Origin: Acidocella sp.
GTDB taxonomy: Bacteria; Pseudomonadota; Alphaproteobacteria; Acetobacterales; Acetobacteraceae
Direction: 5' to 3'
Length of the DNA stretch: 54,146 nt
Assembly: GCF_028687955.1 (NCBI RefSeq)
Contig: NZ_JAQTZC010000003.1
Location: 1-54,146, forward strand
Shown: in pieces, positions 15,833-23,727 of the stretch
How positions within the stretch are numbered: position 1 is the stretch's first letter
Layout of the letters: the number at the start of each line of letters is the position of its first letter
Translations under genes and position numbers: made by a program
Notes under the pieces: generated by a model
What the model saw: only the letters and a program-made list of their open reading frames with translations
Told to the model about the DNA's origin: nothing
Databases searched by the model: none

Positions 15833-17344
15833 TTAAACAGCTTGCGCCGGGTTGAGGATGAACTGGTTGATCATCGCCATCATCGAGAGGCCGTTGGCCA
15901 ACTCAGGCCGCCAGACGATATCAAGCCGGTTCGGGTTGGTTGCGTTGATCGCCACCGTGGTGGCCTGCGCCATCGCCGCGGCGTTCACCACCAGGCCGTT
16001 GGCCTCCATAATGTGGTACTGCGCGATGATCTCGGCCAGCGCGACCACGGGCGAGACCACCGGCACATTCTGCCCGGCGCGCGTGCCGTCCGGCACCAGC
16101 AGCGAGCGGCCAAACTTGGTGACCAGCGCGGATTTGATCTGGCGGGTGATCGCCATGAGCGTGAATAGCGTGGTGGGGTAGCGGTAGCTGGCATCCGGCT
16201 GGCCGAATGCGTTGGTTTTGTAGGTGGTCACGTCCTGGCCGACGGTCACGTTGCCGTAGCTGTCCGAGCGCGGCAGCGCGATGCCGGCGGCGTACAGCGT
16301 GTTTTCCTGCGCCAGGGTGAGCCAGTTGGCGCGGGGCGCCGCGGTGACGGTGGAGAGTTTGAGGCTTTGCAGTGGCTGGCTGGGCAAGTTGCGCAGGCTC
16401 ACCGCCGCCGCACCCATCCAATCCGCCACAAAATCCACCGGGTCCGCCAAATAGCCAATGATGCCGAGGCAGTCAGCATGCTGGTCGTTCAGCGTGCCGC
16501 CGTAGGTGAGCAGGCTGCTGATGGTGCCGGGCGTGGCTGTCCACACATGGCCGTAGTCCTGGCGGTTCCAGGCCCAGCGGCCGGTGGTGTCATTCATCGC
16601 CGTGGTCATCTCGCCCATCTGGGCGGTCTCGCCGTAAGGGTGGCCGATAAAATCAAACTGCTGATCGCCAATGCTGGCGGCGACGGTGCCCAGATCCGCA
16701 TCGGTGGCGCCGCCCGCCATGGCGGCGATGGTAACGCCAACGCCCGCCGGCAGCACCTGCCCGGCCACGGGGCCGAGCGGGTTGATGGCGAGGTTGATGT
16801 TATTGCCCTGCAACCCTTTGTTAACGGCCGTGAAGGTGACCACACCCGCCACGGCGGCGGCGGTGACAGGGATGAGCACCAGCGCATTGATGGCCGCCGC
16901 GATGTTGGCGGCGATCACGGTCGCGGTATCACCCACGCTCACGCCCACCGGCACGGTAAAGCGCCCCACGGCGGCGTAGAACGTGCCCGCCGCCGTGGCT
17001 GGGCCGGTGATAGTGAAGGTGCCGGTGGCTGCCGCGCTGCCTGCTGCATCGGCCAGAGGCAACGCGTAGAGCGGCCCCACCGGATCGGAATTGAAATAGG
17101 TGGCGCACATGCGCGCGAGCTGCGAATTTTTGCCGAACAGGTTCATCGCGGCGGATTGGGAAGCGATGTAGACCGGCACACCAGCGGTGGCCGTGCCGGA
17201 TGCCTGCATCTGGCCGATCAACAGCGCGGGCTGTTGCGTGTTGCCCTGCACACCGGCAAGCTGGTTGTTGAACTCAACATAAAACAGCGGCGGAATGAAA
17301 CCGGCCGGGATATTCTGAAAAGGCACGCCAACAGATTGAGACAC
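15833..17344 (-). CDS. Contractile tail sheath protein, Mu gpL-like
   Basis: This 503-aa protein starts with GTG 17342-17344 behind AAGGAG. Mu gpL-type sheath motifs are present: IPPLFYVEFNNQLAGVQGNT, PALLIGQM, YFNSDPVGPLYALPLADAAG, NDTTGRWAWNRQDYGHVW, LPRSDSYGNVTVGQDVTTYK and YRYPTTLFTLMAITRQIKSA. It is the outer contractile sheath, so the virion should be a myovirus. Confidence 0.95.
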   Translation of the reverse strand: MSQSVGVPFQNIPAGFIPPLFYVEFNNQLAGVQGNTQQPALLIGQMQASGTATAGVPVYIASQSAAMNLFGKNSQLARMCATYFNSDPVGPLYALPLADAAGSAAATGTFTITGPATAAGTFYAAVGRFTVPVGVSVGDTATVIAANIAAAINALVLIPVTAAAVAGVVTFTAVNKGLQGNNINLAINPLGPVAGQVLPAGVGVTIAAMAGGATDADLGTVAASIGDQQFDFIGHPYGETAQMGEMTTAMNDTTGRWAWNRQDYGHVWTATPGTISSLLTYGGTLNDQHADCLGIIGYLADPVDFVADWMGAAAVSLRNLPSQPLQSLKLSTVTAAPRANWLTLAQENTLYAAGIALPRSDSYGNVTVGQDVTTYKTNAFGQPDASYRYPTTLFTLMAITRQIKSALVTKFGRSLLVPDGTRAGQNVPVVSPVVALAEIIAQYHIMEANGLVVNAAAMAQATTVAINATNPNRLDIVWRPELANGLSMMAMINQFILNPAQAV

Positions 17345-17355
17345 GATGAAGCTCC

Positions 17356-17937
17356 TTATGGGATGATGATGGTGGCGCCGATGAGATTATCCGCGGGCAG
17401 CGTACCCGGCGGGACGGTGGCGTTGGGCACCGTGGCGTTCACGGTTGCCAGCGCAGGCGCCGCCGTGAGGTTCGGGGCGAACACGTCTGTGCATTGGCAT
17501 TCCAGCAGCATGGTCACCTGCGCCTCATGCTGCTCATTGTTGCCCGGAAATTCGATGGTGGTGTCGATGCTGTTGATGCGCTCCATGGGCGCCGCATAAA
17601 ACGCCGGGCTGCTCAGCAACCCTTGCTCGATCTGTACACGCAACGTATCGGCATCGGTCTCTACCTGCTTAAGGCTCGGCGCCAGCACGCGCGCCACGAT
17701 CGCCAGGTTGATTTTGGCGGTGAACTGCAACGGCGAATCACCCAGCCATGTCCGCGAAATTTTCGGCGTATAGATGGCGATGGCGAACGGATCATCTCCG
17801 GTGAAAGCATCATCGCGCGAGGTCTCCACCTGCGCCAGCGCCAGCGTATTGGCCGCCAGCAGCAGCGTTTGCGCGCGGGCGCGCAGCTGGCTGCACAAAT
17901 CAGCCCCGGCCCCCACCACGCCGAACGCATCGCTCAT
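17356..17937 (-). CDS. Tail terminator-like protein
   Basis: This 193-aa protein overlaps the upstream joining protein by ATGA and sits directly before the sheath. That is where contractile phages encode the tail terminator or completion protein. The visible pattern is an N-terminal helix (LCSQLRARAQTLLLAANTLA), then DPFAIAIYTPKISRTWLGDS and a beta core with TTIEFPGNNEQHEAQVTMLL. The family was not recognised with certainty; the call is mainly positional. Confidence 0.55.
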   Translation of the reverse strand: MSDAFGVVGAGADLCSQLRARAQTLLLAANTLALAQVETSRDDAFTGDDPFAIAIYTPKISRTWLGDSPLQFTAKINLAIVARVLAPSLKQVETDADTLRVQIEQGLLSSPAFYAAPMERINSIDTTIEFPGNNEQHEAQVTMLLECQCTDVFAPNLTAAPALATVNATVPNATVPPGTLPADNLIGATIIIP

Positions 17938-18260
17938 TGCGTCACCCGCTTGAGCTTAAGCAGCAACTGGCCGAAATTGTCCGCCACCGGCTCAGCAATC
18001 TGCCAGAGCGTGCCGTTTACCTGCACCAGCTCGTTGCGTACCGGCAGCGGCGCACCGGCGGGCAGGTCCGCCGCGTTGATCGCCAGCGTGGGCGTAACGA
18101 CTTGCACCACCTGGCCGTCACCGCTGATCTTATCCTCAGTGGCCACGGCGTTGAAGATGCCGGTGAGCGCAATGGGCGCGCCTGCCGCCGGTTGATACAC
18201 CACCGGCTGGCCGAACACCGCGATGCACGGCGCCAGGGTGAGGCTGTTGAAATCGATCAA
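17934..18260 (-). CDS. Head-tail joining protein, gpFII-like
   Basis: This 108-aa protein most likely starts at TTG 18258-18260 behind GAGGAA, since no ATG/GTG gives a sensible N-terminus and the upstream frame is Arg/Trp-rich shadow. The sequence has FNSLTLAPCIAVFGQPVVYQ, IALTGIFNAVATEDKI, VVTPTLAINAADLPAGAPLP, VRNELVQVNGTLWQIAEPVA and LKLKRVTQ. This is the small beta-barrel connector pattern of phage head-tail joining proteins. It begins the tail side of the connector. Confidence 0.65.
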   Translation of the reverse strand: MIDFNSLTLAPCIAVFGQPVVYQPAAGAPIALTGIFNAVATEDKISGDGQVVQVVTPTLAINAADLPAGAPLPVRNELVQVNGTLWQIAEPVADNFGQLLLKLKRVTQ

Positions 18261-18264
18261 CAGC

Positions 18265-18477
18265 CTATTCCTCGTCCGCCACGGCCAACGCGCCATCATG
18301 CGCCACCAGCGTTTTCTGGCGCAGCATGTGGCGCACATCCGCCTCCGGCAGATCGGCGGAGGCAAACACCGTGCCCGCCGCAATGGCGTTGTAGCGCGGC
18401 GGGAAAGTGCCGGGAACGTGATAGCGGATCACTACCGCCGCCCGCACCCGCGCGGGCAGATCGTTGGATTCGTCCAT
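18265..18477 (-). CDS. Small connector-region hypothetical protein
   Basis: This 70-aa protein starts at ATG 18475-18477. It is the first gene after the intra-operon terminator at 18488-18514. The sequence is compact, with RVRAAVVIRYHVPGTFPPRY, AIAAGTVFASADLPEADVRH and MLRQKTLVAHDGALAV. Not recognised. Its place just before the head-tail joining protein suggests a small connector or completion factor. Confidence 0.55.
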   Translation of the reverse strand: MDESNDLPARVRAAVVIRYHVPGTFPPRYNAIAAGTVFASADLPEADVRHMLRQKTLVAHDGALAVADEE

Positions 18478-18487
18478 GAAAACCCCC

Positions 18488-18514
18488 AATAAAAAACCGC
18501 GCCCGAAAGCGCGG
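18488..18514 (-). terminator. Rho-independent terminator inside the late operon
   Basis: CCGCGC (18497-18502) pairs with GCGCGG (18509-18514) around a 6-nt loop. On the minus strand the stem is followed by TTTTTTATTG (18487-18496). It lies after the small gene at 18543 and before 18265, at the boundary between capsid and connector/tail genes. Partial termination would keep capsid transcripts in excess. Confidence 0.75.
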
Positions 18515-18527
18515 CTATTTCAGATCA

Positions 18528-18544
18528 AACGAACGGCGTTCGTT
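18528..18544. repeat. Palindrome AACGAACGGCGTTCGTT (CGAACGSCGTTCG family)
   Basis: This perfect 17-bp palindrome sits at the end of the gene at 18543. Its 13-bp core recurs at 25842-25854 and 34973-34985. Possible protein-binding site or short hairpin; function unknown. Confidence 0.55.
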
Positions 18545-18752
18545 ATTTTTTGGTGGCTTCGGTGGGCTGCACCTCGGCCGGGAGCGGCACAGGCTCCGCC
18601 CGCTCGCCGGAGATGCTGACCGCGCCGATGAGCATCAGCCGCTCGGCCTCGGCGCTCGGCACCGTGAACGTGCTGCCGCGCGGATAGGTCACGCGGCTAT
18701 CCTTGGTGCCACCGTGGATGGTCATCAAGGCTTTTACTTTGATATCCGCCAT
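18543..18752 (-). CDS. Small hypothetical protein after major capsid
   Basis: This 69-aa protein begins MADIKVKALMTIHGGTKDSR, followed by VTYPRGSTFTVPSAEAERLM and an acidic/proline tail (EPVPLPAEVQPTEATKK). Similar tiny proteins with a 'V.Y..G..F.....EA.RL...G' pattern lie next to capsid genes in many prophages (from memory). Function unknown; possibly a capsid-stabilising or completion factor. It ends before the operon-internal terminator. Confidence 0.65.
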   Translation of the reverse strand: MADIKVKALMTIHGGTKDSRVTYPRGSTFTVPSAEAERLMLIGAVSISGERAEPVPLPAEVQPTEATKK

Positions 18753-18773
18753 TTTTTATCTCCTGGCTTCGGT

Positions 18774-19844
18774 TTAAGCGACGGTTGCGCAGAAGCTGGC
18801 GTTCGGCCGCTCCGGCACCACCAGAGGGGCAGACTGCATCATCATGTAGCGCTGCGCCGGGTCTTCCTTGATCCAGGACTTCGGCGCGAATGCGAGCGCG
18901 CCATAGTCGAACTGCGGGTCCATGATGGCGCCGAACATGCGCGTGCCCTGGATATCTTCAGAGCCCATGATGACCTGGTTGCCCGGCATCATTGGCTGCT
19001 GCACGCCGTTCACGTCGATATACCAGTCATTGTAGATCCACAGATCGTAATCGCCCCAGGCGCCTTTGTACTGCACGCCTTTCATTTTCGGCTGGCCACC
19101 GATTCCGCCTGTCAGATCCACGTTTTTGGTCGCCTTGCGCTCGAACGCGGTGATAAGCGGCACGGATTTCAACACCGGATCATTCAAAAACAACTGCCAG
19201 GCGCCAAGCGAGAACACCACATCGGTGGGCACCGAGCCGGAGAGCTTGAGGATCTGCGCGGCCCAATTATCCAGATCCTGGGTGGGCGAGGCAGTTGGCG
19301 TCGCGGGTGCCGCAGGATTAACATTCGCCACGGCCCAGGTGGCCGTGCTGGTGAGCGCCACGGTCAGCGTGGAGTCACGGTTGAAATTCACCACCTGGGT
19401 CTCGTATCCGTCGCCGGTCACCGTTACGGTGCCGGTCTGCAACGCGGAGCAGGCCATCCACACCAGGCGGCGGTTGATCATGTCCGTCTGGTCCTGCAGC
19501 TCGAACTTGAGGTTCGCCATCATGCGCTCGCGGTTGGACATATCGCCGCCAATCCGCTCGCCGATCATGCGGCGCACCGGGCGTTTGAGGTCCGGGGCGC
19601 GCTTGTCTTTGATGTAGGCGGGGCGGAAGGTGTTGGTCTGCACCTGGCGGCTCTCAACGAGCTTGCCTTCCACCAGCGGCGAGACGAAGGGGGCCATGCG
19701 GCGCAGGCCGAGGTCCACGTCCACCGAAAGAAATTCCTCCTCGCTCTCGATCGTACCCTTAAAAAAGGTATCGAGCATGAAGGTTGGCGTGGTGATGAGG
19801 TTTTTAACCACGCCCACCAGCACGTTCGTGTCAAAAATATCCAT
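18774..19844 (-). CDS. Major capsid protein, lambda gpE family
   Basis: This 356-aa protein has RBS AGGGA. It has the gpE pattern: MDIFDTNVLVGVVKNLITTP, TFFKGTIESEEEFLSVDVDL, APFVSPLVEGKLVESRQVQT, then KRAPDLKRPVRRMIGE. The conserved C-terminus is DPQFDYGALAFAPKSWIKED. HK97-fold coat protein. The order after scaffold and decoration protein is as in lambda. Confidence 0.95.
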   Translation of the reverse strand: MDIFDTNVLVGVVKNLITTPTFMLDTFFKGTIESEEEFLSVDVDLGLRRMAPFVSPLVEGKLVESRQVQTNTFRPAYIKDKRAPDLKRPVRRMIGERIGGDMSNRERMMANLKFELQDQTDMINRRLVWMACSALQTGTVTVTGDGYETQVVNFNRDSTLTVALTSTATWAVANVNPAAPATPTASPTQDLDNWAAQILKLSGSVPTDVVFSLGAWQLFLNDPVLKSVPLITAFERKATKNVDLTGGIGGQPKMKGVQYKGAWGDYDLWIYNDWYIDVNGVQQPMMPGNQVIMGSEDIQGTRMFGAIMDPQFDYGALAFAPKSWIKEDPAQRYMMMQSAPLVVPERPNASFCATVA

Positions 19845-19856
19845 AAAATTGTCCCT

Positions 19857-20270
19857 TTACAGAATCGGCGTGGCCACTTGGCCCTGCTTGATGAAGATGG
19901 AGAGAGGGCGGAGCGTGGCCTTGATGGCCGGGTAGGCAAAGCCGGTGCCCAACGTCATCTCGTTGACGTTGAATTCGCCGGTCAGATACACCGGCGCCGG
20001 GGTAACGGCGTTAAAGCCGGTCGCGGTGGTGTCGATATTGTCAGCCAGCACGGCGACAGGGTTTTGCGAGCCGTCCGCGGCGGCGGAGAGCGAGAGGATG
20101 TAGTTGCCGGAGGCGGTGACCATGCCGAGCAGCGCGCCGCGCGTAAGCTGCTGCCCAGCGGCGATGTTCACCGTATCGGTGACGGTGGGGAATACCCCGG
20201 CAATCAGCCGATCCGGCACATAGATTTCATTGGCGCTGGAGGGGCCAAAATTGGAAACGAAAGCGGACAT
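19857..20270 (-). CDS. Head decoration protein, lambda gpD-like
   Basis: This 137-aa protein has RBS AGGAG. The gpD-family pattern is TDTVNIAAGQQLTRGALLGM, LADNIDTTATGFNAVTPAPV, YLTGEFNVNEMTLGTG and a hydrophobic LRPLSIFIKQGQV end. Trimers clamp the expanded capsid at three-fold positions. Confidence 0.9.
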   Translation of the reverse strand: MSAFVSNFGPSSANEIYVPDRLIAGVFPTVTDTVNIAAGQQLTRGALLGMVTASGNYILSLSAAADGSQNPVAVLADNIDTTATGFNAVTPAPVYLTGEFNVNEMTLGTGFAYPAIKATLRPLSIFIKQGQVATPIL

Positions 20271-20285
20271 ATTGAAATTCTCCTG

Positions 20286-20942
20286 TTATTTGCGGGCAGA
20301 TTTGCCAGCGTTCATGATTTGCGCCACCAGCGCATCCGCGCTGCCCGGCGCCGGGCCGGCGGCGGCGCCGGCATTCACCGGCGGCACCACGCCGTGCATC
20401 ATCTGCCCCAGGCGCCCGCGCGCGGTGCCGGCGCTGCGCAGGGCCGCCACGGCTGCCGAGCGCGAGAGCGAGGTGTTGAAGGCCAGCTCGCAAGCCAGCG
20501 CGACGTTGGTGCTGGCGGATTTGTCGCGGAAGATAGCGGCGCAGCGGGCACGCTCGCGCAGGCGGGCGGCGCGGGCCTTGGACTTGGGCTTCATCTCGCG
20601 GTTGTCCGAGGTATCGTCGCCCTCGTCGTCATCGCCGGCCTGATCGGGATCGGCGTTAGGGTCCGCATCGGGGTCCGCGTCCGGGTCCGCGTTAGGGTCC
20701 GCATCGGGGTCCGCGTTAGGGTCCGCATCGGGGTCCGCGTTAGGGTCCGCATCGGGGTCCGCGTCCGGGTCCGCGTTGGGATCGTTCGGCTTGGTGTCAG
20801 GATCATCCTGACCTTCCACCGGCGCGGGCTTGGCCGGTTTGGCCGGTGCCGGAGCGGGCGCGGGTGCGGCGGCGCGGGTGCCGAGGCCCAGGAAATGGGC
20901 AAACGGGCTTGTCGCCGCCAGGAGGGCGGTTTTTGTCGTCAT
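20286..20942 (-). CDS. Putative capsid scaffold with acidic DP repeats
   Basis: This 218-aa protein starts at ATG 20940-20942. Residues ~25-55 are Pro/Ala/Lys rich. Residues ~55-100 are a tandem run of Asp-Pro-Asp/Asn-Ala units encoded by 24-bp DNA repeats. Residues ~115-185 (RARCAAIFRDKSASTNVALA, CELAFNTSLSRSAAVAALRS) resemble the helical scaffold segment found at the C-terminus of lambda gpC-type proteases. It lies between protease and decoration protein, where lambda Nu3 is found. I infer a stand-alone scaffold, split from the protease. Confidence 0.65.
   Translation of the reverse strand: MTTKTALLAATSPFAHFLGLGTRAAAPAPAPAPAKPAKPAPVEGQDDPDTKPNDPNADPDADPDADPNADPDADPNADPDADPNADPDADPDADPNADPDQAGDDDEGDDTSDNREMKPKSKARAARLRERARCAAIFRDKSASTNVALACELAFNTSLSRSAAVAALRSAGTARGRLGQMMHGVVPPVNAGAAAGPAPGSADALVAQIMNAGKSARK
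20645..20785. repeat. 24-bp tandem repeats encoding an acidic DP linker
   Basis: Units of GCGTTAGGGTCCGCATCGGG plus GTCC recur with variants GCGTCCGGGTCC across ~140 bp inside the scaffold-like gene. On the coding strand they give repeating DPDADPNADP. Repeat number is likely to vary between related phages by slippage or recombination. Confidence 0.85.
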
Positions 20943-20957
20943 CGTAATCTCCAATCG

Positions 20958-21833
20958 TTAAAGCTGTTGTACCAATTGCCGGAAAGCCGCATCCGGCGGC
21001 ATCACGGCATCCGCCAGGCCCGCGGCGACACCATCCTGGCCCATGAAACAGGCGGCCTGGGTGGACCTGATCCGCGACACAGACACGTTGCGGTTACGCG
21101 CGACCGTGGAGACGAACATCTCGCCCACCTCGTTCACCTCGTTCTGGATCTGCTTTTGCGCAGCGCCGAGCGGCATATATTCGTTGCCGTCGGTTTTATG
21201 CTCACCGTACTGAATGAGCGTGACGGTAATGCCCGCCTGCTCGATGGCCTTGGAATAATCGACATGCATGCACACCACGCCGATGGAGCCGGTGCCGCCG
21301 GTGCGCGGCACCGTGATCTGGTCGCACGCCGAGGCGATGGCGTAAGCGGCGGAATAGGCGCTCTCATCGAGAATTGCCCATAGCGGCTTGATGCCGCGCG
21401 CCGCGAAAATCTCATCGGACAGATCAAACGCACCGGCAACCTCGCCGCCGGGGCTGTCAATATCAAAGGCGATCGCCTTTACCGCAGGATCTGCCAACGC
21501 CGCAAAAAACGCCTGGCGGATGCCGTCATAGCCGGTCATCCCTGAATAGCTGCGCAGATACCCCAGGCGATGCACGAGCGTGCCGCGCACCGGAATCACC
21601 GCGACGCCGCCCACGGCATCATAACCACGGTCATTCGGGTCACCCTCACCAAAAGCTTGCTCCGATGTCTGCAAATTACCAAAACTCAGCGATTGGAAAT
21701 CATGGTTGCCGCCCACGATGCGCGAGACGCCCAGCCGGTCGGCAATCGCGGAAACGATGATTTCGGCTTTTTGCGGGTGGATCGCCACCGGGCGATTAAA
21801 AACGCGCGCAGCCAAATGCGGAAAATTATTCAT
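20958..21833 (-). CDS. Capsid-assembly protease, S49 (gpC/SppA-like)
   Basis: This 291-aa protein's ATG (21831-21833) overlaps the portal stop (ATGA). The signature is VAVIPVRGTLVHRLG, AIAFDIDSPGGEVAGAFDLS, then the nucleophile Ser in TGGTGSIGVVCMHVDY and the general-base Lys in YGEHKTDGNEYMPL. It should clip portal and scaffold during head maturation. The C-terminus stops soon after the catalytic core, unlike lambda gpC whose C-terminal part is the Nu3 scaffold. Confidence 0.93.
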   Translation of the reverse strand: MNNFPHLAARVFNRPVAIHPQKAEIIVSAIADRLGVSRIVGGNHDFQSLSFGNLQTSEQAFGEGDPNDRGYDAVGGVAVIPVRGTLVHRLGYLRSYSGMTGYDGIRQAFFAALADPAVKAIAFDIDSPGGEVAGAFDLSDEIFAARGIKPLWAILDESAYSAAYAIASACDQITVPRTGGTGSIGVVCMHVDYSKAIEQAGITVTLIQYGEHKTDGNEYMPLGAAQKQIQNEVNEVGEMFVSTVARNRNVSVSRIRSTQAACFMGQDGVAAGLADAVMPPDAAFRQLVQQL

Positions 21834-23443
21834 TGCGGGCGCTCCGTTTTCGCGGCGATCTCGGCCCCGCCCCAATCGGGCAGCGCCAGTTGAAGTGTCT
21901 TGAACATATCGACCTCACGGGCGCGCTGGGCGAGCACTTCTTCCCAATCCAGCCCTTGCTCGGCGCATTCCTGCTCCAGCGTGGTCAAACCCGCGTCCAT
22001 GCGCAGCACGGCCGCCTGGGCTTCCTTCACCGGGTCCACCCAACCACGGGGCGGACCCATCCAGCGGCAGCGGGAATAGGCGGCGCGGGCCTCCAAAAAG
22101 TCCGGCGCATTGGCGGGCAGCGGCAGCTCGCCCCAGTCCATCGCTTCCTCAAGGAATGCGCCGAACACCGGCGAGGCAAACCCGGCCGCGAAGTCCTGGC
22201 GGCGGCGCGCCATGGTTTTCCAGCTTTCCAGCAGGGCGGCGCGGGCGGAGGAATAATTTACCTGCGACCAATCCTGCGAGAGCTGCTCATAGGTCATGCC
22301 CAGCGAGCTGGCGACGTTGCGCAGCATCGCGGACTCAAAGGCCGGAAAATTCGCGGCGGGCCGCGCGGCGTTGACCATTTGCAGTTTTTCGCCGGGGAAC
22401 AGCGTGGCGATGCGTGAGCCGTTGAGCTGATATTTCCGATCGTTATGGAAACCGGCGCGCTGCTCCTGATACGAGCCGACATCGCCCACCAGGCCGTCCG
22501 CCACCAGCGCCGGGTCCATCGGGCTTTCAACGAAGGCGGCGAACATCGCGTTGATCACGGCGGCCTGCAATTCGGTGTCGTCATACTTCGCCAGCATCTT
22601 CATGCGCGCCAGCACGGGGGTGAGAATGCCACCTGCGGCGCGGTGCTGCCCGGCGCGGTCGGCATCGTAATCATGCAGCACGATCGGGCGCCCGAACTCA
22701 GATTCGCGGGGTAGCCGGTCCCAAACCAGCGATTTTGCGGCATCGTACCAATCGCCCTCATGCGCGCGGCGCACATGGTAGGCCAGGGCGGCGCCGTAAT
22801 GGTCAATCTCAACGCCGCCGCGCAGGTTTTCGGTATCGAACATCATGTCCGGATTGCTCAGGCGGTCCGGGTCGATGATCTGCAGGGCGGTGGCGTAGGA
22901 GGCGCGGCCAAACCCCATGCGTTCGGGTATCCAAAGCAGCACCGCGAATGCTTCGCCGTCCACCAGCTTATGGCGAAACGCGAGGCGGAAAAGCTGCGGG
23001 ATGGTGAGGCGGCGCGCCCCGTCGCAAAAGCGGCTGGGGTCATAGGCCCAGGTGCGCCACAGCGCCTCGGCGGCGCGGCCGAATTCCTCGGCCCATACGC
23101 TATCGGCCGCACAGCCCATCTGCGCGAGCGCGCGCCAGTCCGGCTGCGAAACCACTTTGAAATCACCGCCGATGGCACTGTCCAACAGCCGCGTAACGCC
23201 GCCGCTGGCCCAGCCATCGTTGCGCACCAGGTCGCGGATGCGGCCCACGATGCGGTCTCGCCACGGGTTGATCTCGACATCCGGCGACCATAGGCCGGGA
23301 TGCCAGTCATCCATCTCGGTGGTGGCGTATTTGCCCGCATCATACGGCACGCCGCCGTTGCGGGCGCCGGTCATCGCCTGGAGCTTGGCGGCACGGATCG
23401 TCGCGGGCTGCACAACATCGCCCGCCGCGTCAAAAATCGGCAT
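21830..23443 (-). CDS. Portal protein, lambda gpB family
   Basis: This 537-aa protein starts at ATG 23441-23443, sharing one base with the gpW-like stop (TAATG). Lambda-portal motifs include WHPGLWSPDVEINPWRDRIV, RIRDLVRNDGWASGGVTRLL, YAYDPSRFCDGARR-like spacing, GEAFAVLLWIPERMG, EIDHYGAALAYHVRRAHEGD and QLSQDWSQVNYSSARAALLE. The dodecameric portal is the DNA entry/exit channel and docks terminase. Confidence 0.95.
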   Translation of the reverse strand: MPIFDAAGDVVQPATIRAAKLQAMTGARNGGVPYDAGKYATTEMDDWHPGLWSPDVEINPWRDRIVGRIRDLVRNDGWASGGVTRLLDSAIGGDFKVVSQPDWRALAQMGCAADSVWAEEFGRAAEALWRTWAYDPSRFCDGARRLTIPQLFRLAFRHKLVDGEAFAVLLWIPERMGFGRASYATALQIIDPDRLSNPDMMFDTENLRGGVEIDHYGAALAYHVRRAHEGDWYDAAKSLVWDRLPRESEFGRPIVLHDYDADRAGQHRAAGGILTPVLARMKMLAKYDDTELQAAVINAMFAAFVESPMDPALVADGLVGDVGSYQEQRAGFHNDRKYQLNGSRIATLFPGEKLQMVNAARPAANFPAFESAMLRNVASSLGMTYEQLSQDWSQVNYSSARAALLESWKTMARRRQDFAAGFASPVFGAFLEEAMDWGELPLPANAPDFLEARAAYSRCRWMGPPRGWVDPVKEAQAAVLRMDAGLTTLEQECAEQGLDWEEVLAQRAREVDMFKTLQLALPDWGGAEIAAKTERPQ

Positions 23444-23727
23444 TAAAATCCAAACCTTATGGGGCGGCGGGCACGGGTGCCCAGGGCATAGGTGAGCTGG
23501 GTGATCCACATTTGCAGATCGCTCATTTTGGCGCGCGTGTAGGTAACTTGGCGGTGGCCGGAGCCCTCGGCATATTGCACGTTAACCACCTGCGCCCCGG
23601 TCATCAGCACGTTCATGGCGTTCTGCGCGCCGCTCAGCCAGAGCTGGAGCGTGACCTGGGGCACGCCGGCCAAGGCGCTTGGCACCGGCGGCGGAGCCTG
23701 CACCCAGACGGTGGTGCAGCCGCTCAT
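23443..23727 (-). CDS. Head-tail connector, gpW-like
   Basis: This 94-aa protein overlaps the terminase stop. It has LAGVPQVTLQLWLSGAQNAM, VVNVQYAEGSGHRQVTYTRA and MSDLQMWITQLTYALGTRAR, the compact gpW pattern with a basic C-terminus (RRPIRFGF). In lambda gpW joins the head before gpFII. It lies between terminase and portal, exactly as in lambda. Confidence 0.88.
   Translation of the reverse strand: MSGCTTVWVQAPPPVPSALAGVPQVTLQLWLSGAQNAMNVLMTGAQVVNVQYAEGSGHRQVTYTRAKMSDLQMWITQLTYALGTRARRPIRFGF

Noticed and set aside
20591-20902. RTRTPMRTL-repeat protein in the alternative frame of the scaffold gene
   Set aside because: It is simply the 24-bp tandem repeat read in another frame; no RBS or flanking coding signal.
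18714-21383. 889-aa plus-strand open frame
   Set aside because: It runs antisense to the major capsid, decoration, scaffold and protease genes. It is extremely His/Arg/Gly rich and has no domain; a GC-rich shadow frame.
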